DNA of 64,000 nucleotides from NCBI RefSeq assembly GCF_015865035.1, contig NZ_JADZGI010000001.1, positions 2,604,001 through 2,668,000 on the forward strand, read 5' to 3'. Every line of letters begins with the position of its first letter. Position 1 is the stretch's first letter. A model generated the notes under the pieces. The model did not search any database, was not told the DNA's origin, and worked only from the letters and a program-made list of their open reading frames with translations. The stretch is from Novosphingobium aureum (GTDB lineage Bacteria; Pseudomonadota; Alphaproteobacteria; Sphingomonadales; Sphingomonadaceae). Positions 1 to 9,263 of this stretch are shown here, piece by piece. A program made the translations under genes and the position numbers.

Positions 1-264
1 ACCTACCGGCGCAGCCCCGGCCTCCCAGCGCTCGACGACACGGCTCCAGAAAGTGCACGCGCGGACCCTCTCGCCACAGGCGCAATATTCGTCTCTGGGC
101 CACACATGGCGCGAAAGTGCAGTCAGCTCGCCCAACCCGGCGACACCGCCAGCGTTGCCCAGAGCAATGTCGAGCAGCGTCGAACCGCTCCGTCCGTAAC
201 CGGCGATATAGATGACACGCACAGGGGCGGTATCAAGGATTGTACTGGACGGGCGCTCTCGCAC
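1..264 (-). CDS. Sulfotransferase-family protein, N-terminal 88 residues (gene cut by window edge)
   Basis: The reading frame runs from a GTG at 264 to the left edge without a stop. A GGAG lies 8 bases before the GTG, which supports this start. Near residues 17-37 the protein reads VIYIAGYGRSGSTLLDIALG: a beta strand followed by GYGRSGST, the glycine/serine-rich loop that binds the 5'-phosphosulfate of PAPS in sulfotransferases. A small cysteine-containing segment (EYCACGERVRAC) follows, as in several bacterial sulfotransferase-like proteins. The gene diverges from the O-antigen ligase gene, so it may sulfate a sugar of the same polysaccharide; this is inference. The catalytic C-terminal half lies outside the window. 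Confidence 0.7.
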   Translation of the reverse strand, partial: MRERPSSTILDTAPVRVIYIAGYGRSGSTLLDIALGNAGGVAGLGELTALSRHVWPRDEYCACGERVRACTFWSRVVERWEAGAAPVG

Positions 265-488
265 GTGACGATCTCCAAGCCATCTGGCTCCAGCCCCCCG
301 GGCGCGAAAAATCCGCGCCCCTCGCGGGACCTCCGGATCGCTGCGCACCCCGTTTCTACGCAAGGCAGCGCCGGGCGGCCAAGTCCCCAATTGGAGTGAG
401 CCACGCATGCATCGTGCCGCACACGGCTACCAACAATGCGCAAGGGCGCTGGCCGAACTTGTCTTTGCCTGATCGCGCGCAGCCCCGC

Positions 489-1832
489 ATGATCCTTGAC
501 ATGGTGGCACTTAATCCCGGCATCAACGATGGTTACGGCGGCTACCCCAGTGCCGCCCTTGCCCCCGGCGGCATCCGCTCCTCGACGCCCGGCAGCCGCG
601 CCGCATTTCTCGCGCTTGGCTATCTCCTGCCGATCGCCTCGTTCATCATGTCGTGGCGCGTACTGCGCCTGACCCAGGCCAACCTCACCTTGTCCGACGG
701 CCTGCTGGCAGCCGCGATCGCGATCCTGGTGATCGCGGCTAGGCTTGAGATGAAGCCGTTCGGACGGCTCTCGGGCGCCTGGATCATGGGGCTTACGCTC
801 ATGCTCGGCGGACTGCTGGCAAGCTCGCTCTATCACGCCGACACGAACCGCTGGCTGATCGTCGCAGCACAGTACATTTTCGCCATGCTGCTGTTCCCGA
901 TGGCGCTGTCGAGCGTTTCCTCCGGATTGCTGCGGCGCTGCGTACTGGCCTATCTGTACGGGACCGCCGCCTCGCAGGCGATCAGTCTCGCCATCGCCCC
1001 CTTCTATGCCGAAGCCGAATGGCTGCATTGGCTGGGCCGGGGCTTCTTCACCGGCAACGGCCGGCTCGGAGCGCTGACCGGCGAGCCCAATCCCAACGGC
1101 GCGGTTTGTGCCTATGCGCTGGTCATCCTGCTCCACGCGATGCTGTCGCGTTGGTTGCGCCTAGTCGTCGCGATCCCGCTGGCGGTGCTGATCGGCTGGG
1201 GCCTGCTCGCCAGCGCCAGCGTCACCGGGTTCGCAGCTACGGTGATCGCCTGTGTCGTATTCCTGGGCTTCTCGCATCCGCGCAACCTGGCGAAGGTCGG
1301 CATTCCCTTCGCTGCCTTTGTGGGAATCTACTTCACCGTTGGCGGACCGATCCCCCAGACATTCGAGGAACGTGTTTACGAAGCCATGGCCTCGGGCGAT
1401 CCGGACAAGGCCGGGACTTACATCGGCCGCTCCGCGCTGATCCGCGAATCCTGGGCCATGGCCGACGACAACCTGCTCGTCGGGCTGGGTGCCGACCGTT
1501 ACCGCGTCGAGAGCATCTACGGTGCGCCGGTCCACAACATCCACTTACTCATGCTCAACGAAGGCGGCCTGATCTGCGCCATCGGCCTTTGGACCTTGTT
1601 CGGCACGATGTTCGCGGCAGGTTTCGCAGTCCTTGGCCGGGTGCGCCTCGACGGGGCTGCATGCCTTGGCGTGACAACCGCGTTCATGGTCTACGCCATG
1701 GCCATTCCGCACATGTACACGCGGATATGGGCCGGGCCGCCGCTGCTGTTCCTGATGTGGGCTCTGGTCCATCTCGCCGAAACGCCCGATCCCTCCAGCC
1801 ACTACGCGGAGCCTGCCGGAGACGACGGGTGA
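489..1832 (+). CDS. O-antigen ligase / polymerase (Wzy_C family) membrane protein
   Basis: This is a polytopic membrane protein of about 447 residues with roughly ten hydrophobic segments. The central part (GEPNPNGAVCAYALVILL) and the large late loop ending in VHNIHLLMLNEGGL match the O-antigen ligase/Wzy_C family, which joins or polymerises undecaprenyl-linked glycans on the periplasmic face of the inner membrane. Family membership alone cannot separate a polymerase from a ligase. The frame stays open upstream to about 240, but the residues before ATG 489 look non-coding; ATG 501 is an equally possible start and neither has a strong ribosome-binding site. The stop overlaps the GTG of the flippase gene, so the two are translationally coupled. 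Confidence 0.8.
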   Translation: MILDMVALNPGINDGYGGYPSAALAPGGIRSSTPGSRAAFLALGYLLPIASFIMSWRVLRLTQANLTLSDGLLAAAIAILVIAARLEMKPFGRLSGAWIMGLTLMLGGLLASSLYHADTNRWLIVAAQYIFAMLLFPMALSSVSSGLLRRCVLAYLYGTAASQAISLAIAPFYAEAEWLHWLGRGFFTGNGRLGALTGEPNPNGAVCAYALVILLHAMLSRWLRLVVAIPLAVLIGWGLLASASVTGFAATVIACVVFLGFSHPRNLAKVGIPFAAFVGIYFTVGGPIPQTFEERVYEAMASGDPDKAGTYIGRSALIRESWAMADDNLLVGLGADRYRVESIYGAPVHNIHLLMLNEGGLICAIGLWTLFGTMFAAGFAVLGRVRLDGAACLGVTTAFMVYAMAIPHMYTRIWAGPPLLFLMWALVHLAETPDPSSHYAEPAGDDG

Positions 1833-3262
1833 GCCCGGGCGACATCGCCTCGCGGGGCCGGCGGCGCGCCCGCGGCCCACTCTCGCCTGCTGGTCTGGTC
1901 TCGCGCTGGCAAGCCAGCAAACTGCTGCGCCCGCGGCTTGTGAGCCTGTTCCACCTGTTGTCCGGCAGCTTCGGCAGCGCGCTGGTGATGATGGGTTCGA
2001 TCGCCATCGCCACCCATGCGCTGGGTGCACAAGTCTTCGGGGTGATGGTGGTGGTGCTCTCGATCGGGCGCACCTGCGAACGGCTGCTGCGCTTCGAATC
2101 GTGGCAGCCCCTGATCCGCTTCGTCGCCAAGGCGCAGCAAGAACAGGCCAGCCCGGAAACCCTGTCGCGCCTCTATTCCTACGGATTGCTCCTCGACTTC
2201 ACGGGCGCGTTCGCATCGGCTGCGCTCGCGATCCTCGTCGCCTGGCTGCTGGGCCCCTTGTTCGGGCTCGGAGAGGGGCACGTTGGCCTGGTCGCGATCT
2301 ATGCCTGTGCGATCCTGTGCAACGTACGCGGTGCCTCGAGCGCAGCGCTGCGCTTTTGCGGTCGGTTCCGCACCCTCGCCTATATCCAGCTGGTCTCGAG
2401 CCTGCTGCGCCTTGGCTGCGCCGCCGCTCTGCTGCTCGCAGGAGCCGGCCTCACCGCATTTCTTGTATTGTGGACCAGCGCGCAGATCCTGGATTCGCTC
2501 CTGTTCAATCTGGTCGGGATGCGCACGCTCGCGCGAACCGGTGTGCCCAGCCCGTTCACAGCGGATCGGCGTGGTCTCATGGAGCAGTTCCCCGGGTTCC
2601 TGCGCTTCGCCTTCTCGACCAACCTGTCCTCGACCATGCGCACGCTCACTCACGAGACCGACACTCTGCTTGTCTCCGCCTTCGCCGGTCCGGGACCGGC
2701 CGGGCTCTACTACCTCTCCCGGCGCATCGCCAAGGTCGCGCAAAGCGCGGGCGACATGATCCAGACCGTCGTCTATCCCGATCTCGCGCGCATCTGGGCA
2801 AGTGTGGCGCGCCCTGCAATGGGCCGGTTCGTGCGCGTGATACAGGCCATCATGGGCGCGCTGGCACTGGCTGCGCTGGGGCTGGTCTGGCTTGTCGGGG
2901 AACCGGTCATAGCGCGCGCCTTCGGCGCCCAGTTCGCCCCGGTCTGGCCGATGCTTCTGGCCCAGATCGTCGCGGTCGGCGCAATTCTCCATGCAGCCCC
3001 GGCGCGCTCTGCCATGCTGGCGATGAACCGGCCGGGCTACGTACTCGCGACCGCGATCCTCTCGACCCTGGTGTTCTTCGCCAGCGCCTTGCTGCTCATG
3101 CCCCGCTTCGGCGCGATCGGCGCGAATTTCGCGCACATTGCCTTTGGCACCGTAACCGTTGTGGCGCTCGACATCGGCATCTGGCGCGCCTTGCGGCTCG
3201 CAGGTACCGCCCCCGAATGCGAGGTGGCTGGTGCAGACCTGACCGGACCACGCGAGCGATGA
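1829..3262 (+). CDS. Polysaccharide flippase, Wzx / MATE-like superfamily
   Basis: The product is about 477 residues with 12 or so hydrophobic helices, starting SLFHLLSGSFGSALVMMGSI. Its pattern is that of oligosaccharide flippases (PST/Wzx branch of the MVF/MATE superfamily), which move undecaprenyl-linked repeat units across the inner membrane. GTG 1829 is chosen because it overlaps the upstream TGA (GTGA) and has GGAG seven bases before it; the frame stays open far upstream but only as a shadow of the ligase gene. The stop overlaps the ATG of the next glycosyltransferase (ATGA). The tight ligase-flippase-transferase string supports one transcript for Wzx/Wzy-type assembly. Confidence 0.85.
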   Translation: MSPGDIASRGRRRARGPLSPAGLVSRWQASKLLRPRLVSLFHLLSGSFGSALVMMGSIAIATHALGAQVFGVMVVVLSIGRTCERLLRFESWQPLIRFVAKAQQEQASPETLSRLYSYGLLLDFTGAFASAALAILVAWLLGPLFGLGEGHVGLVAIYACAILCNVRGASSAALRFCGRFRTLAYIQLVSSLLRLGCAAALLLAGAGLTAFLVLWTSAQILDSLLFNLVGMRTLARTGVPSPFTADRRGLMEQFPGFLRFAFSTNLSSTMRTLTHETDTLLVSAFAGPGPAGLYYLSRRIAKVAQSAGDMIQTVVYPDLARIWASVARPAMGRFVRVIQAIMGALALAALGLVWLVGEPVIARAFGAQFAPVWPMLLAQIVAVGAILHAAPARSAMLAMNRPGYVLATAILSTLVFFASALLLMPRFGAIGANFAHIAFGTVTVVALDIGIWRALRLAGTAPECEVAGADLTGPRER

Positions 3263-4452
3263 CACTCGCCTTAACCCGCGACCTCCACCCGCGCGCCAGC
3301 ACGCCGCCACAGGTCTCCGGATTGCGCCTGTGGTCGATCGTCAACAGCCTGACCTCGGGCGGTGCCGAAATTTTCGTCACCAGCCTTCATGCCGCGCTCG
3401 CCAACCGCGGCCTCGCGACCACCACGCTGGCGCTGTGCGACGCACAGGCACTGGGCAATTCGCAGGCGATGGAGGCGCGTCTCGCCGAGCGACTGGATCA
3501 GTGCGGGAGCCGATTCGCCTCGCTTGGGCTCGACGCACGCCGCTCCACGCTCAAGGGCGCAGCAGCGTTGCGCCGGCTCTTCGCGAGCGAGGGGCGTCCG
3601 CAGGTCATCCATGCTCATACCGTACGCGCGATTCCGATCTGCGCCCTTGCCGGCTGGCGCGGTCCGCTGGTCGTCACCCATCACAACAGCCGCCTCTCGT
3701 TCGCCCCGCGCATGTTCACGCTGTTCGACTTCTTCGTCGATCACTGGGTCGCGATCAGTCCGGACGTCGCGGCCCATTACCGCCGACATTCGCGCCGGGC
3801 ACACACTCCGATCGCCAACGCCCCCGACAGCCAGTTCACCGTCGACACGCCGCGAACGACGCCGGGTGAGCCGCCGCGCATTCTGAGCGTCGGCGCCATC
3901 TCAGACCAGAAGCACTACGAGCTACTGATCGAGACCGCCGCCAGCTTGCGCGCAATTAGTACGCACGGCTCCATGCCGATATTCGAGATCGCCGGCGGTG
4001 GCGAAGGACTGCCCACGCTGAGCGCGGCGGTAAAAGCGCGCGGGCTCGAGGACCATGTCCATTTCCTTGGCGAGCGCGACGACGTGCCCGCGCTCATGGC
4101 CCGCGCCGACTGCCTGCTCAACACCTCGCGCTACGAGGGCATGCCGGTGTCGCTGCTCGAGGCCTTTGCCATGGCCCTGCCCGTCGTCGCCACCGCAGTC
4201 GCGGGCAATCGCGACCTGGTGCAAGGCGACGTCAACGGGCTGCTCGCAACCGAGGAGCCGCAAGCGCTGGCAGGCGCCATAAGGCGCATGTTCGATGAAC
4301 CCGGACTCTATGCCCGACTCTCGGCCGGCTCGCTTGCTTCGCGCGAACGCTATTCGATGAATGCAGCAGCCTCGCGCCATCTCGCCCTTTACGAGCACCT
4401 CTGCGCAAGCGGCGCCGCGGCGAAACCGATCGGCCCCGCCCGAACGGACTAG
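3259..4452 (+). CDS. Glycosyltransferase family 4
   Basis: The protein has 397 residues and two Rossmann-like halves. The N-terminal acceptor half contains SLTSGGAEIFVTSLHAAL and the VIHAHT strand. The C-terminal donor half has ILSVGAISDQKHYELLIE and the GT4 signature around NTSRYEGMPVSLLEAFAM, where the EX7E-type glutamates bind the nucleotide sugar. It probably adds one sugar to the undecaprenyl-linked repeat unit on the cytoplasmic side. Donor and acceptor cannot be read from the sequence. The ATG overlaps the stop of the flippase gene (ATGA), so it belongs to the same operon. Confidence 0.88.
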   Translation: MTLALTRDLHPRASTPPQVSGLRLWSIVNSLTSGGAEIFVTSLHAALANRGLATTTLALCDAQALGNSQAMEARLAERLDQCGSRFASLGLDARRSTLKGAAALRRLFASEGRPQVIHAHTVRAIPICALAGWRGPLVVTHHNSRLSFAPRMFTLFDFFVDHWVAISPDVAAHYRRHSRRAHTPIANAPDSQFTVDTPRTTPGEPPRILSVGAISDQKHYELLIETAASLRAISTHGSMPIFEIAGGGEGLPTLSAAVKARGLEDHVHFLGERDDVPALMARADCLLNTSRYEGMPVSLLEAFAMALPVVATAVAGNRDLVQGDVNGLLATEEPQALAGAIRRMFDEPGLYARLSAGSLASRERYSMNAAASRHLALYEHLCASGAAAKPIGPARTD

Positions 4453-4555
4453 CCTTATTGAGCAAGTGGCAACACCGATGCCCTTTTTGCTGCAGCGAGC
4501 GAGCGCAGCATAATGAGCCTGACCCAATCCACCAACGCGTCAGGAGGCGTGGTCC

Positions 4556-6907
4556 ATGGCTGCCCTGGTAACCGATGATGCTCGTAATGCCCCGGCCCAA
4601 CGCAGGGATCCCTTCACCAGTCCACCGTCAGGGTCGGACCGGTCACAGGCTTCGGCACACGACCAGTTCGCCTTGCGTGACATCCTGCGCGTCATCGGTC
4701 GCTACCGAACGATGTTCACGCTCATTGTCGGGGGGATCACGCTTGCCGTGCTTGCCAGCCAGCTGCTCGCCCCGACCATGTACCGCGCCACCGCCCACGT
4801 GCAGGTCGAGCTGATCGACGAGGTCGGCACCAACCAGGCCGACGTCAATTCGCGCAATGCCCAGCGTGTTGCCAACGCGGTTCGCCTGCATCGCTCGCGC
4901 TCGACCGCCGAACAGGTGATCAAGGACCTCGACCTGATGCGCGATCCGCGCTTCCTCAAGGAGATGGGCGATACCGTGCGCACCGGTGCGGCCCTCAAGC
5001 AGCAGGCCTCGAACACCCTGCTCTCGATGATCACCATCAGCTCAGAGGCCGGGTCGGACCTGATGGACATCTCGGTGACCGCGCGCTCACCCGAGCTTGC
5101 CGCCGAGATCGCCAACCAGTTGCCCGCCTCGGTGCGCGAATTGCGCAACCAGAAGCTCGACAACCGCCGCCAGCAGCTTCTCGTCTCGCTGGAAGAGGAA
5201 CTCGAGACCCGCAACCGCGAGGCCGACACCGCCTCGCAGAAGGTCGCCGACTTCCGAGCCAGCAACAACATGCTCGTCGGCGCGGGTCAGATGGAAGACC
5301 TCCAGCAGATCAACCGCGTCGCGCTGCAGGCCACCGAAGCGCAGGCAGCACGCGACGCCAGCGCCGCGCGCAGCGCGGGTATTGCCCGCGCCGCGGGCAT
5401 CCGCAGCACCGCCAGCGCCTCATCGGCCGCGCTCGATGCGCTCGAACGGCGTCGCGGCGAACTGATCGCGGAGCGTTCGAAGATGGGCACCAGTTACGGC
5501 CCCAACCATCCCGACGTTAAGCGCAACACCTCCGCGCTCGCAGCTGTCGACGACTCGATCGCCAAGGAACGCACACGTGTCCAGCAGGCCGCGGGCGCCG
5601 ATGCCGGGGCCGAAGCCTCACGCATGGCTGCACTCGCGCGCAGCGAGGCCAGCGGTGCAGCAGCGCAGGCCTCGCGGCTGGGCGGCGCAGTCGCCGCGCT
5701 GACCTCGATGGCTTATCGCAACAACGCCAACAGTGTGCAGCTGGGCAAGCTGGTGCGCGAATCCGAGCTTGCCGAGCAGGCCTACAAGCTGCTCGCCGCT
5801 CGCGTAGAGCAAGTGCGCGCGCAGATGCAGCTGGAGGGTGTTTCCTCCTCCGTTGTCTCGCCCGCTGTCCCTAATCACGACCCGATCTCTCCGGCGCCGT
5901 TCAAGATGACCTTCGCCGCCCTGATCGGCTCGAGCATCGTCGCCTTCCTGATCGCGATGACCCGCGACCTGCTCGACGACCGCCTGCGCACCACCGCCCA
6001 GATGCGCCGCATGTTCGGCATGCGCACGCTGGGCATGATGCCCCAGGTGGCACGCTCGATCTCGGGCGACCCGCGCGAGAGCCCGGTCATCACCGAGCCC
6101 AACTCGCTCTTCGCCGAAGTGGCCCGGGCAGCCTACAGCGAGGTGCGCGCGCTGCACGAAGGCAAGGGCGCGCAAGTCGTGCTGATCAGCTCGCCCTTGC
6201 CCGGTGACGGCAAGTCGACCGTCTCGATGACGCTTGCCGCAGCAGGCGTGGCGATGGGCGAACGCACCGTCGTGCTCGACCTCGACCTGCGCAAGAAGGG
6301 AGCATTGCAAAAGCTCCAGCGCGAGCTGCATTTCCCCGACCTCGTCGACATCGTCACCGGCCAGGCCGACCTCGACCAGGCGCTCGGCGACATCGATCGC
6401 CAGCACATCGAGGCTCTGGGTTACGACGGCGTCGAACCGCGCTTCGGTCACGATCCCGAAGTGAGCAATCAGGTGGTCCTGCTCAGTGCGAAGGAGCCGG
6501 TGGCAGAACCGGCGGTGATGCTCACCTCAAAGCGGCTCAAGGCCCTGCTCGCCCAGTTGCGCGAACGGTTCGATTTCATCGTCATCAACGCCCCTGCGGC
6601 GCTGGCGGTGCGCGATGCACGCGCGATGTGCCACTTCGCCGACCAGACGGTGATGGTCGCGCGCTGGGGCATCACGACCAGCGACCAGATGCGCGTCGCA
6701 CTGGAGGTGATGGACGAGCGCACGATCGGCGGCGTGATCTTTGATCAGGTGGACTATGCCGAGCACGCAAGGCGCTGCTACGGCGACTCGGTCCAGTTCT
6801 ACGCCAACTCCTCGGACTACTACACCGACCCGCTGCCGATGCCCCCGACGCTGGGCGAACGCCTGCGCGGGCTGTTCGGTCGCGGTCCAGTCGCGCAGGC
6901 GGCGTGA
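4556..6907 (+). CDS. Wzz chain-length domain fused to BY-kinase (exopolysaccharide tyrosine autokinase)
   Basis: The protein has 783 residues. Membrane helix 1 lies near 53-70, a long coiled-coil periplasmic Wzz domain near 70-445, helix 2 near 448-468, and a cytoplasmic kinase domain follows. The kinase has a Walker A motif (SSPLPGDGKST, about 544-554), a Walker A' motif (VVLDLDLR) and a C-terminal tyrosine cluster (CYGDSVQFYANSSDYYTD). Such proteins control chain length and export of capsule or exopolysaccharide. The Walker B position reads IVINAPAALAV, so the usual aspartate is asparagine 678 (AAC); autokinase activity may be altered. AGGAGG eight bases before ATG 4556 fixes the start. It follows the GT4 gene after a gap of about 100 bases. 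Confidence 0.9.
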   Translation: MAALVTDDARNAPAQRRDPFTSPPSGSDRSQASAHDQFALRDILRVIGRYRTMFTLIVGGITLAVLASQLLAPTMYRATAHVQVELIDEVGTNQADVNSRNAQRVANAVRLHRSRSTAEQVIKDLDLMRDPRFLKEMGDTVRTGAALKQQASNTLLSMITISSEAGSDLMDISVTARSPELAAEIANQLPASVRELRNQKLDNRRQQLLVSLEEELETRNREADTASQKVADFRASNNMLVGAGQMEDLQQINRVALQATEAQAARDASAARSAGIARAAGIRSTASASSAALDALERRRGELIAERSKMGTSYGPNHPDVKRNTSALAAVDDSIAKERTRVQQAAGADAGAEASRMAALARSEASGAAAQASRLGGAVAALTSMAYRNNANSVQLGKLVRESELAEQAYKLLAARVEQVRAQMQLEGVSSSVVSPAVPNHDPISPAPFKMTFAALIGSSIVAFLIAMTRDLLDDRLRTTAQMRRMFGMRTLGMMPQVARSISGDPRESPVITEPNSLFAEVARAAYSEVRALHEGKGAQVVLISSPLPGDGKSTVSMTLAAAGVAMGERTVVLDLDLRKKGALQKLQRELHFPDLVDIVTGQADLDQALGDIDRQHIEALGYDGVEPRFGHDPEVSNQVVLLSAKEPVAEPAVMLTSKRLKALLAQLRERFDFIVINAPAALAVRDARAMCHFADQTVMVARWGITTSDQMRVALEVMDERTIGGVIFDQVDYAEHARRCYGDSVQFYANSSDYYTDPLPMPPTLGERLRGLFGRGPVAQAA

Positions 6908-7557
6908 TGAACCGGATCGGACCCGGTTCAATCGCCGCGCAGCGCGAGGCATCAATTGTCGAGACACGGCGTCGCGCAAACCGACTAATCCCGCGCCTTG
7001 CTGCTACCGCGCTGCTAGTACCTGTGGCCCCGGTAATCGGTCTGCTTGCACTGGGTGTTGTCGTCACGATGGGCCGGCCGATCTGGTTTCGCCAACGGCG
7101 CGCCGGCCTTGGCGGGACGACCTTCACCCTGCTCAAACTGCGTTCGATGCGCGAGGCGACCGACCGCTTCGGCGCACCCCTGCCCGATGAAGAGCGGGTC
7201 ACTGCCTTTGGCCGCTTCCTGCGGCGATCGCGGCTCGACGAGCTTCCCGGCCTGATCAGTGTCGTACGCGGGCACATGGCCTTCGTCGGTCCTCGCCCGC
7301 TCCTGCCCGGGACAATCGTCGAACTGGGCGCGCGCGGCGTGGCGCGCGGCACCGTCCTGCCCGGTTTGACCGGTTGGGCTCAGGTGAACGGGAACACCTT
7401 GCTTTCGCTCGACGAGAAGATCGCGCTCGACTTGTGGTACGCGCAGCATCGCTCCTGGCGCCTCGACCTGCGCATCCTAGCGCGCACCGCTCTGGTCATG
7501 CTGGGCGGCGAGCGACGCTCGCAGCCGGCGGTGCCGCCCTCCCCCGTCACGCACTAG
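6907..7557 (+). CDS. Phosphoglycosyl transferase (bacterial sugar transferase, WcaJ/PglC-like)
   Basis: This 216-residue protein has one hydrophobic segment near 25-50 (LAATALLVPVAPVIGLLALG) and the cytoplasmic catalytic domain of the polyprenyl-phosphate sugar-1-phosphate transferase family. Recognisable motifs are LLKLRSMR, RRSRLDELPGLISVVRGHMA, FVGPRPLLPG and LPGLTGWAQVNG. Such enzymes load the first sugar phosphate onto undecaprenyl phosphate and so start the repeat unit made by this locus. ATG 6907 overlaps the kinase stop (TGATG); GTG 6904 is an alternative start. The stop is one base from the stop of the convergent HAD gene, with no terminator between them. Confidence 0.9.
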   Translation: MNRIGPGSIAAQREASIVETRRRANRLIPRLAATALLVPVAPVIGLLALGVVVTMGRPIWFRQRRAGLGGTTFTLLKLRSMREATDRFGAPLPDEERVTAFGRFLRRSRLDELPGLISVVRGHMAFVGPRPLLPGTIVELGARGVARGTVLPGLTGWAQVNGNTLLSLDEKIALDLWYAQHRSWRLDLRILARTALVMLGGERRSQPAVPPSPVTH

Positions 7558-7558
7558 T

Positions 7559-8299
7559 TCACACGTCGGGATCGCCGCTCCAGGCACCCAGGGCAATCTC
7601 GTCGAGCGAGCGGATGACCAGTACTGCCGCATGGTCGGCGTCGGGAGCGATGCCGGTATGGATGCGGCCCTCGCGCAGGATCTGTATCGTCATCCAGCCG
7701 CGCTTGCGCGGGGCGAGAAAGTCCTTGGCACCGTTATCGGCGATGTAGAGGTGCTCGCGCGGCGGGCGACCGGACCATTGCTCGACCATCTCGAAGGCTT
7801 TTTGATGCGGTTTGCCATGACCGGCGGGAAGTTCATCGGTGACGACAATCTCGCCGATCCTGGTCTTGAGGCCGAGCGCCTCGATCTTGTTGCGCTGCAT
7901 TCCAGCCGGTCCATCGGTGATCAGCGCGGTCGGTTCGTTGCGCAAGCGTGTGAGCAGCCGCGCAGCATCTGGCGCGAGCGATATCTCGGGCTTGTGCATG
8001 CGATAGGCCTCGACCAGCTCGAGGATATCGATCCGCCGGTCCTGCGCCCCGAGCGCCTTGATCGCCTCGTTGAACACGGTGCCGCGCACACCTGCCTTGA
8101 ACTGCTTCTTGCAGGCCGCACCAAAGCCCTTCACCCGGTAGCGCGTCTCGACGATCGGATCGAGCGCGGCAAAGCCGCTCAGCGCGAAGTCCCGCTCGAG
8201 GTACAGCGTGTCGTCGAGGTCGAACACGACGACGCTGCCCGCGACGTCGAAGGCCACCGGCACGTTGCGCCGCTGACGCCGGATGCGCGGTTCAGCCAC
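7559..8299 (-). CDS. HAD-family hydrolase
   Basis: The product has 246 residues. Motif I is VVFDLDDTLYLE near residue 27, with both aspartates of the phosphoaspartyl-transfer centre. Motif II is ALITDGPAGM, a lysine lies in HGKPHQKAFEMV, and the late acidic motif is IADNGAKDFLAPRKRGW. It is a HAD phosphatase-like enzyme of subfamily I with a helical cap. The start overlaps the end of the ATP-grasp gene by 8 bases, so the two are coupled. In polysaccharide loci such HAD and ATP-grasp genes are often neighbours, but the shared substrate is unknown. It could dephosphorylate a sugar or a small ligand activated by the partner. Confidence 0.85.
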   Translation of the reverse strand: MAEPRIRRQRRNVPVAFDVAGSVVVFDLDDTLYLERDFALSGFAALDPIVETRYRVKGFGAACKKQFKAGVRGTVFNEAIKALGAQDRRIDILELVEAYRMHKPEISLAPDAARLLTRLRNEPTALITDGPAGMQRNKIEALGLKTRIGEIVVTDELPAGHGKPHQKAFEMVEQWSGRPPREHLYIADNGAKDFLAPRKRGWMTIQILREGRIHTGIAPDADHAAVLVIRSLDEIALGAWSGDPDV

Positions 8300-9263
8300 G
8301 GAACACCGCCTTGTCGTAGCGCACCATGGTCACGCCCTCGCGCCAGTCGTCGCTGGCAACGTCGCGCTGCCCCAGCGTCTGTGCGATCAGGCTCTCGGCA
8401 AAGCGTCCTCCGGCATAGTCGGCGAGCGGATAGCCGCCGCCGAAGCGCGCGTTGATCTCGAACACGCGCGGACCGCGCCGCGGATCGTCGATCAGCTGGA
8501 AACACATCGCCCCGCGAGCACCCGGCAGGGCATCGGCGATGGCCTGTGCGAAACCGGCCATGCGCGCATCGCGCAAGGTGCGCCCCTTCTCGACCTCGCC
8601 GCCGCGTACCGAGAGGCGCCGGTGAGGGACCGTCGAAAGCAGCCGCCCGCGCGCATCGAGATAGATGTTGACGGTATATTCGGGGCCCTCGAGCAATTCC
8701 TGCACCAGCATCGGCTCGGCATAGGCATCCTCGATCTGCGCTGCGCTTTGCAGGACGCCTATGCCGCGACTGGCGCTGCCTCCCGCTGGCTTGATGAAAC
8801 TGGGCCAAGTCCACGCTTCGGGTTCGGCCCTGACCGCCTCGACCGGGGCCGAGCGGGGCACCGGCACACCCGCATCCTGCAGGACCCCGACGGTACGCGC
8901 CTTGTCACGAACCACGGCTATCGTCGCCGGGTCGGAAACGTGGACCAAAACACCCTCCTCGGCGAAACGCTCGCGCGCCGCGGCGAGCACCGCGAGCTCG
9001 GTATCGATCGTGGGCACGAGCAGCTCGATCGCATTCTCGCGGCAATAGTCGAGCAGCAGGGGCACGTAGTCGGGATCGGTACAGCGCGGCACGGCAAAGG
9101 CATGGTCGGCCTCGAGGCAGGCCGCACTCAGCGCGGGATCGAGGTCGCAGGCATGGACCTCGACCTCGCGACCCAGCTTTGCCCCGGCCCTGCGAAAGCA
9201 CCAGGTCAGTTCGACCCGTCGTCCGGCAGACGTGAACAGGACACGAAAGACATTCGCGCTCAT
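8292..9263 (-). CDS. ATP-grasp ligase (CarB-like fold)
   Basis: This is a 323-residue protein. The N-terminal pre-ATP-grasp domain begins RVLFTSAGRRVELTWCF and includes ELLVPTIDTELAVLA. The ATP-grasp core contains WPSFIKPAGGSASRGIGV (phosphate-binding loop), MLVQELLEGPEYTVNIYL and a metal-binding segment ending RVFEINARFGGGYPLA. The family forms acyl-phosphate intermediates and couples carboxylates to amines or other nucleophiles. It sits between a GT4 gene (ATGA overlap upstream) and a HAD hydrolase (8-base overlap downstream), which suggests a non-sugar substituent such as an amino acid amide added to a glycan precursor. That role is inference; the substrates cannot be read. Confidence 0.85.
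   Translation of the reverse strand: MSANVFRVLFTSAGRRVELTWCFRRAGAKLGREVEVHACDLDPALSAACLEADHAFAVPRCTDPDYVPLLLDYCRENAIELLVPTIDTELAVLAAARERFAEEGVLVHVSDPATIAVVRDKARTVGVLQDAGVPVPRSAPVEAVRAEPEAWTWPSFIKPAGGSASRGIGVLQSAAQIEDAYAEPMLVQELLEGPEYTVNIYLDARGRLLSTVPHRRLSVRGGEVEKGRTLRDARMAGFAQAIADALPGARGAMCFQLIDDPRRGPRVFEINARFGGGYPLADYAGGRFAESLIAQTLGQRDVASDDWREGVTMVRYDKAVFRG

Noticed and set aside
123..1136. Long minus-strand open frame across the O-antigen ligase gene
   Set aside because: The product is low in hydrophobic residues, rich in Gln/Arg/His and resembles no family. It is a third-position GC shadow of the plus-strand ligase gene.
1802..3310. Long minus-strand open frame opposite the flippase gene
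   Set aside because: It mirrors the flippase exactly and has shadow-type composition, while the plus strand encodes clear membrane helices and coupled starts.
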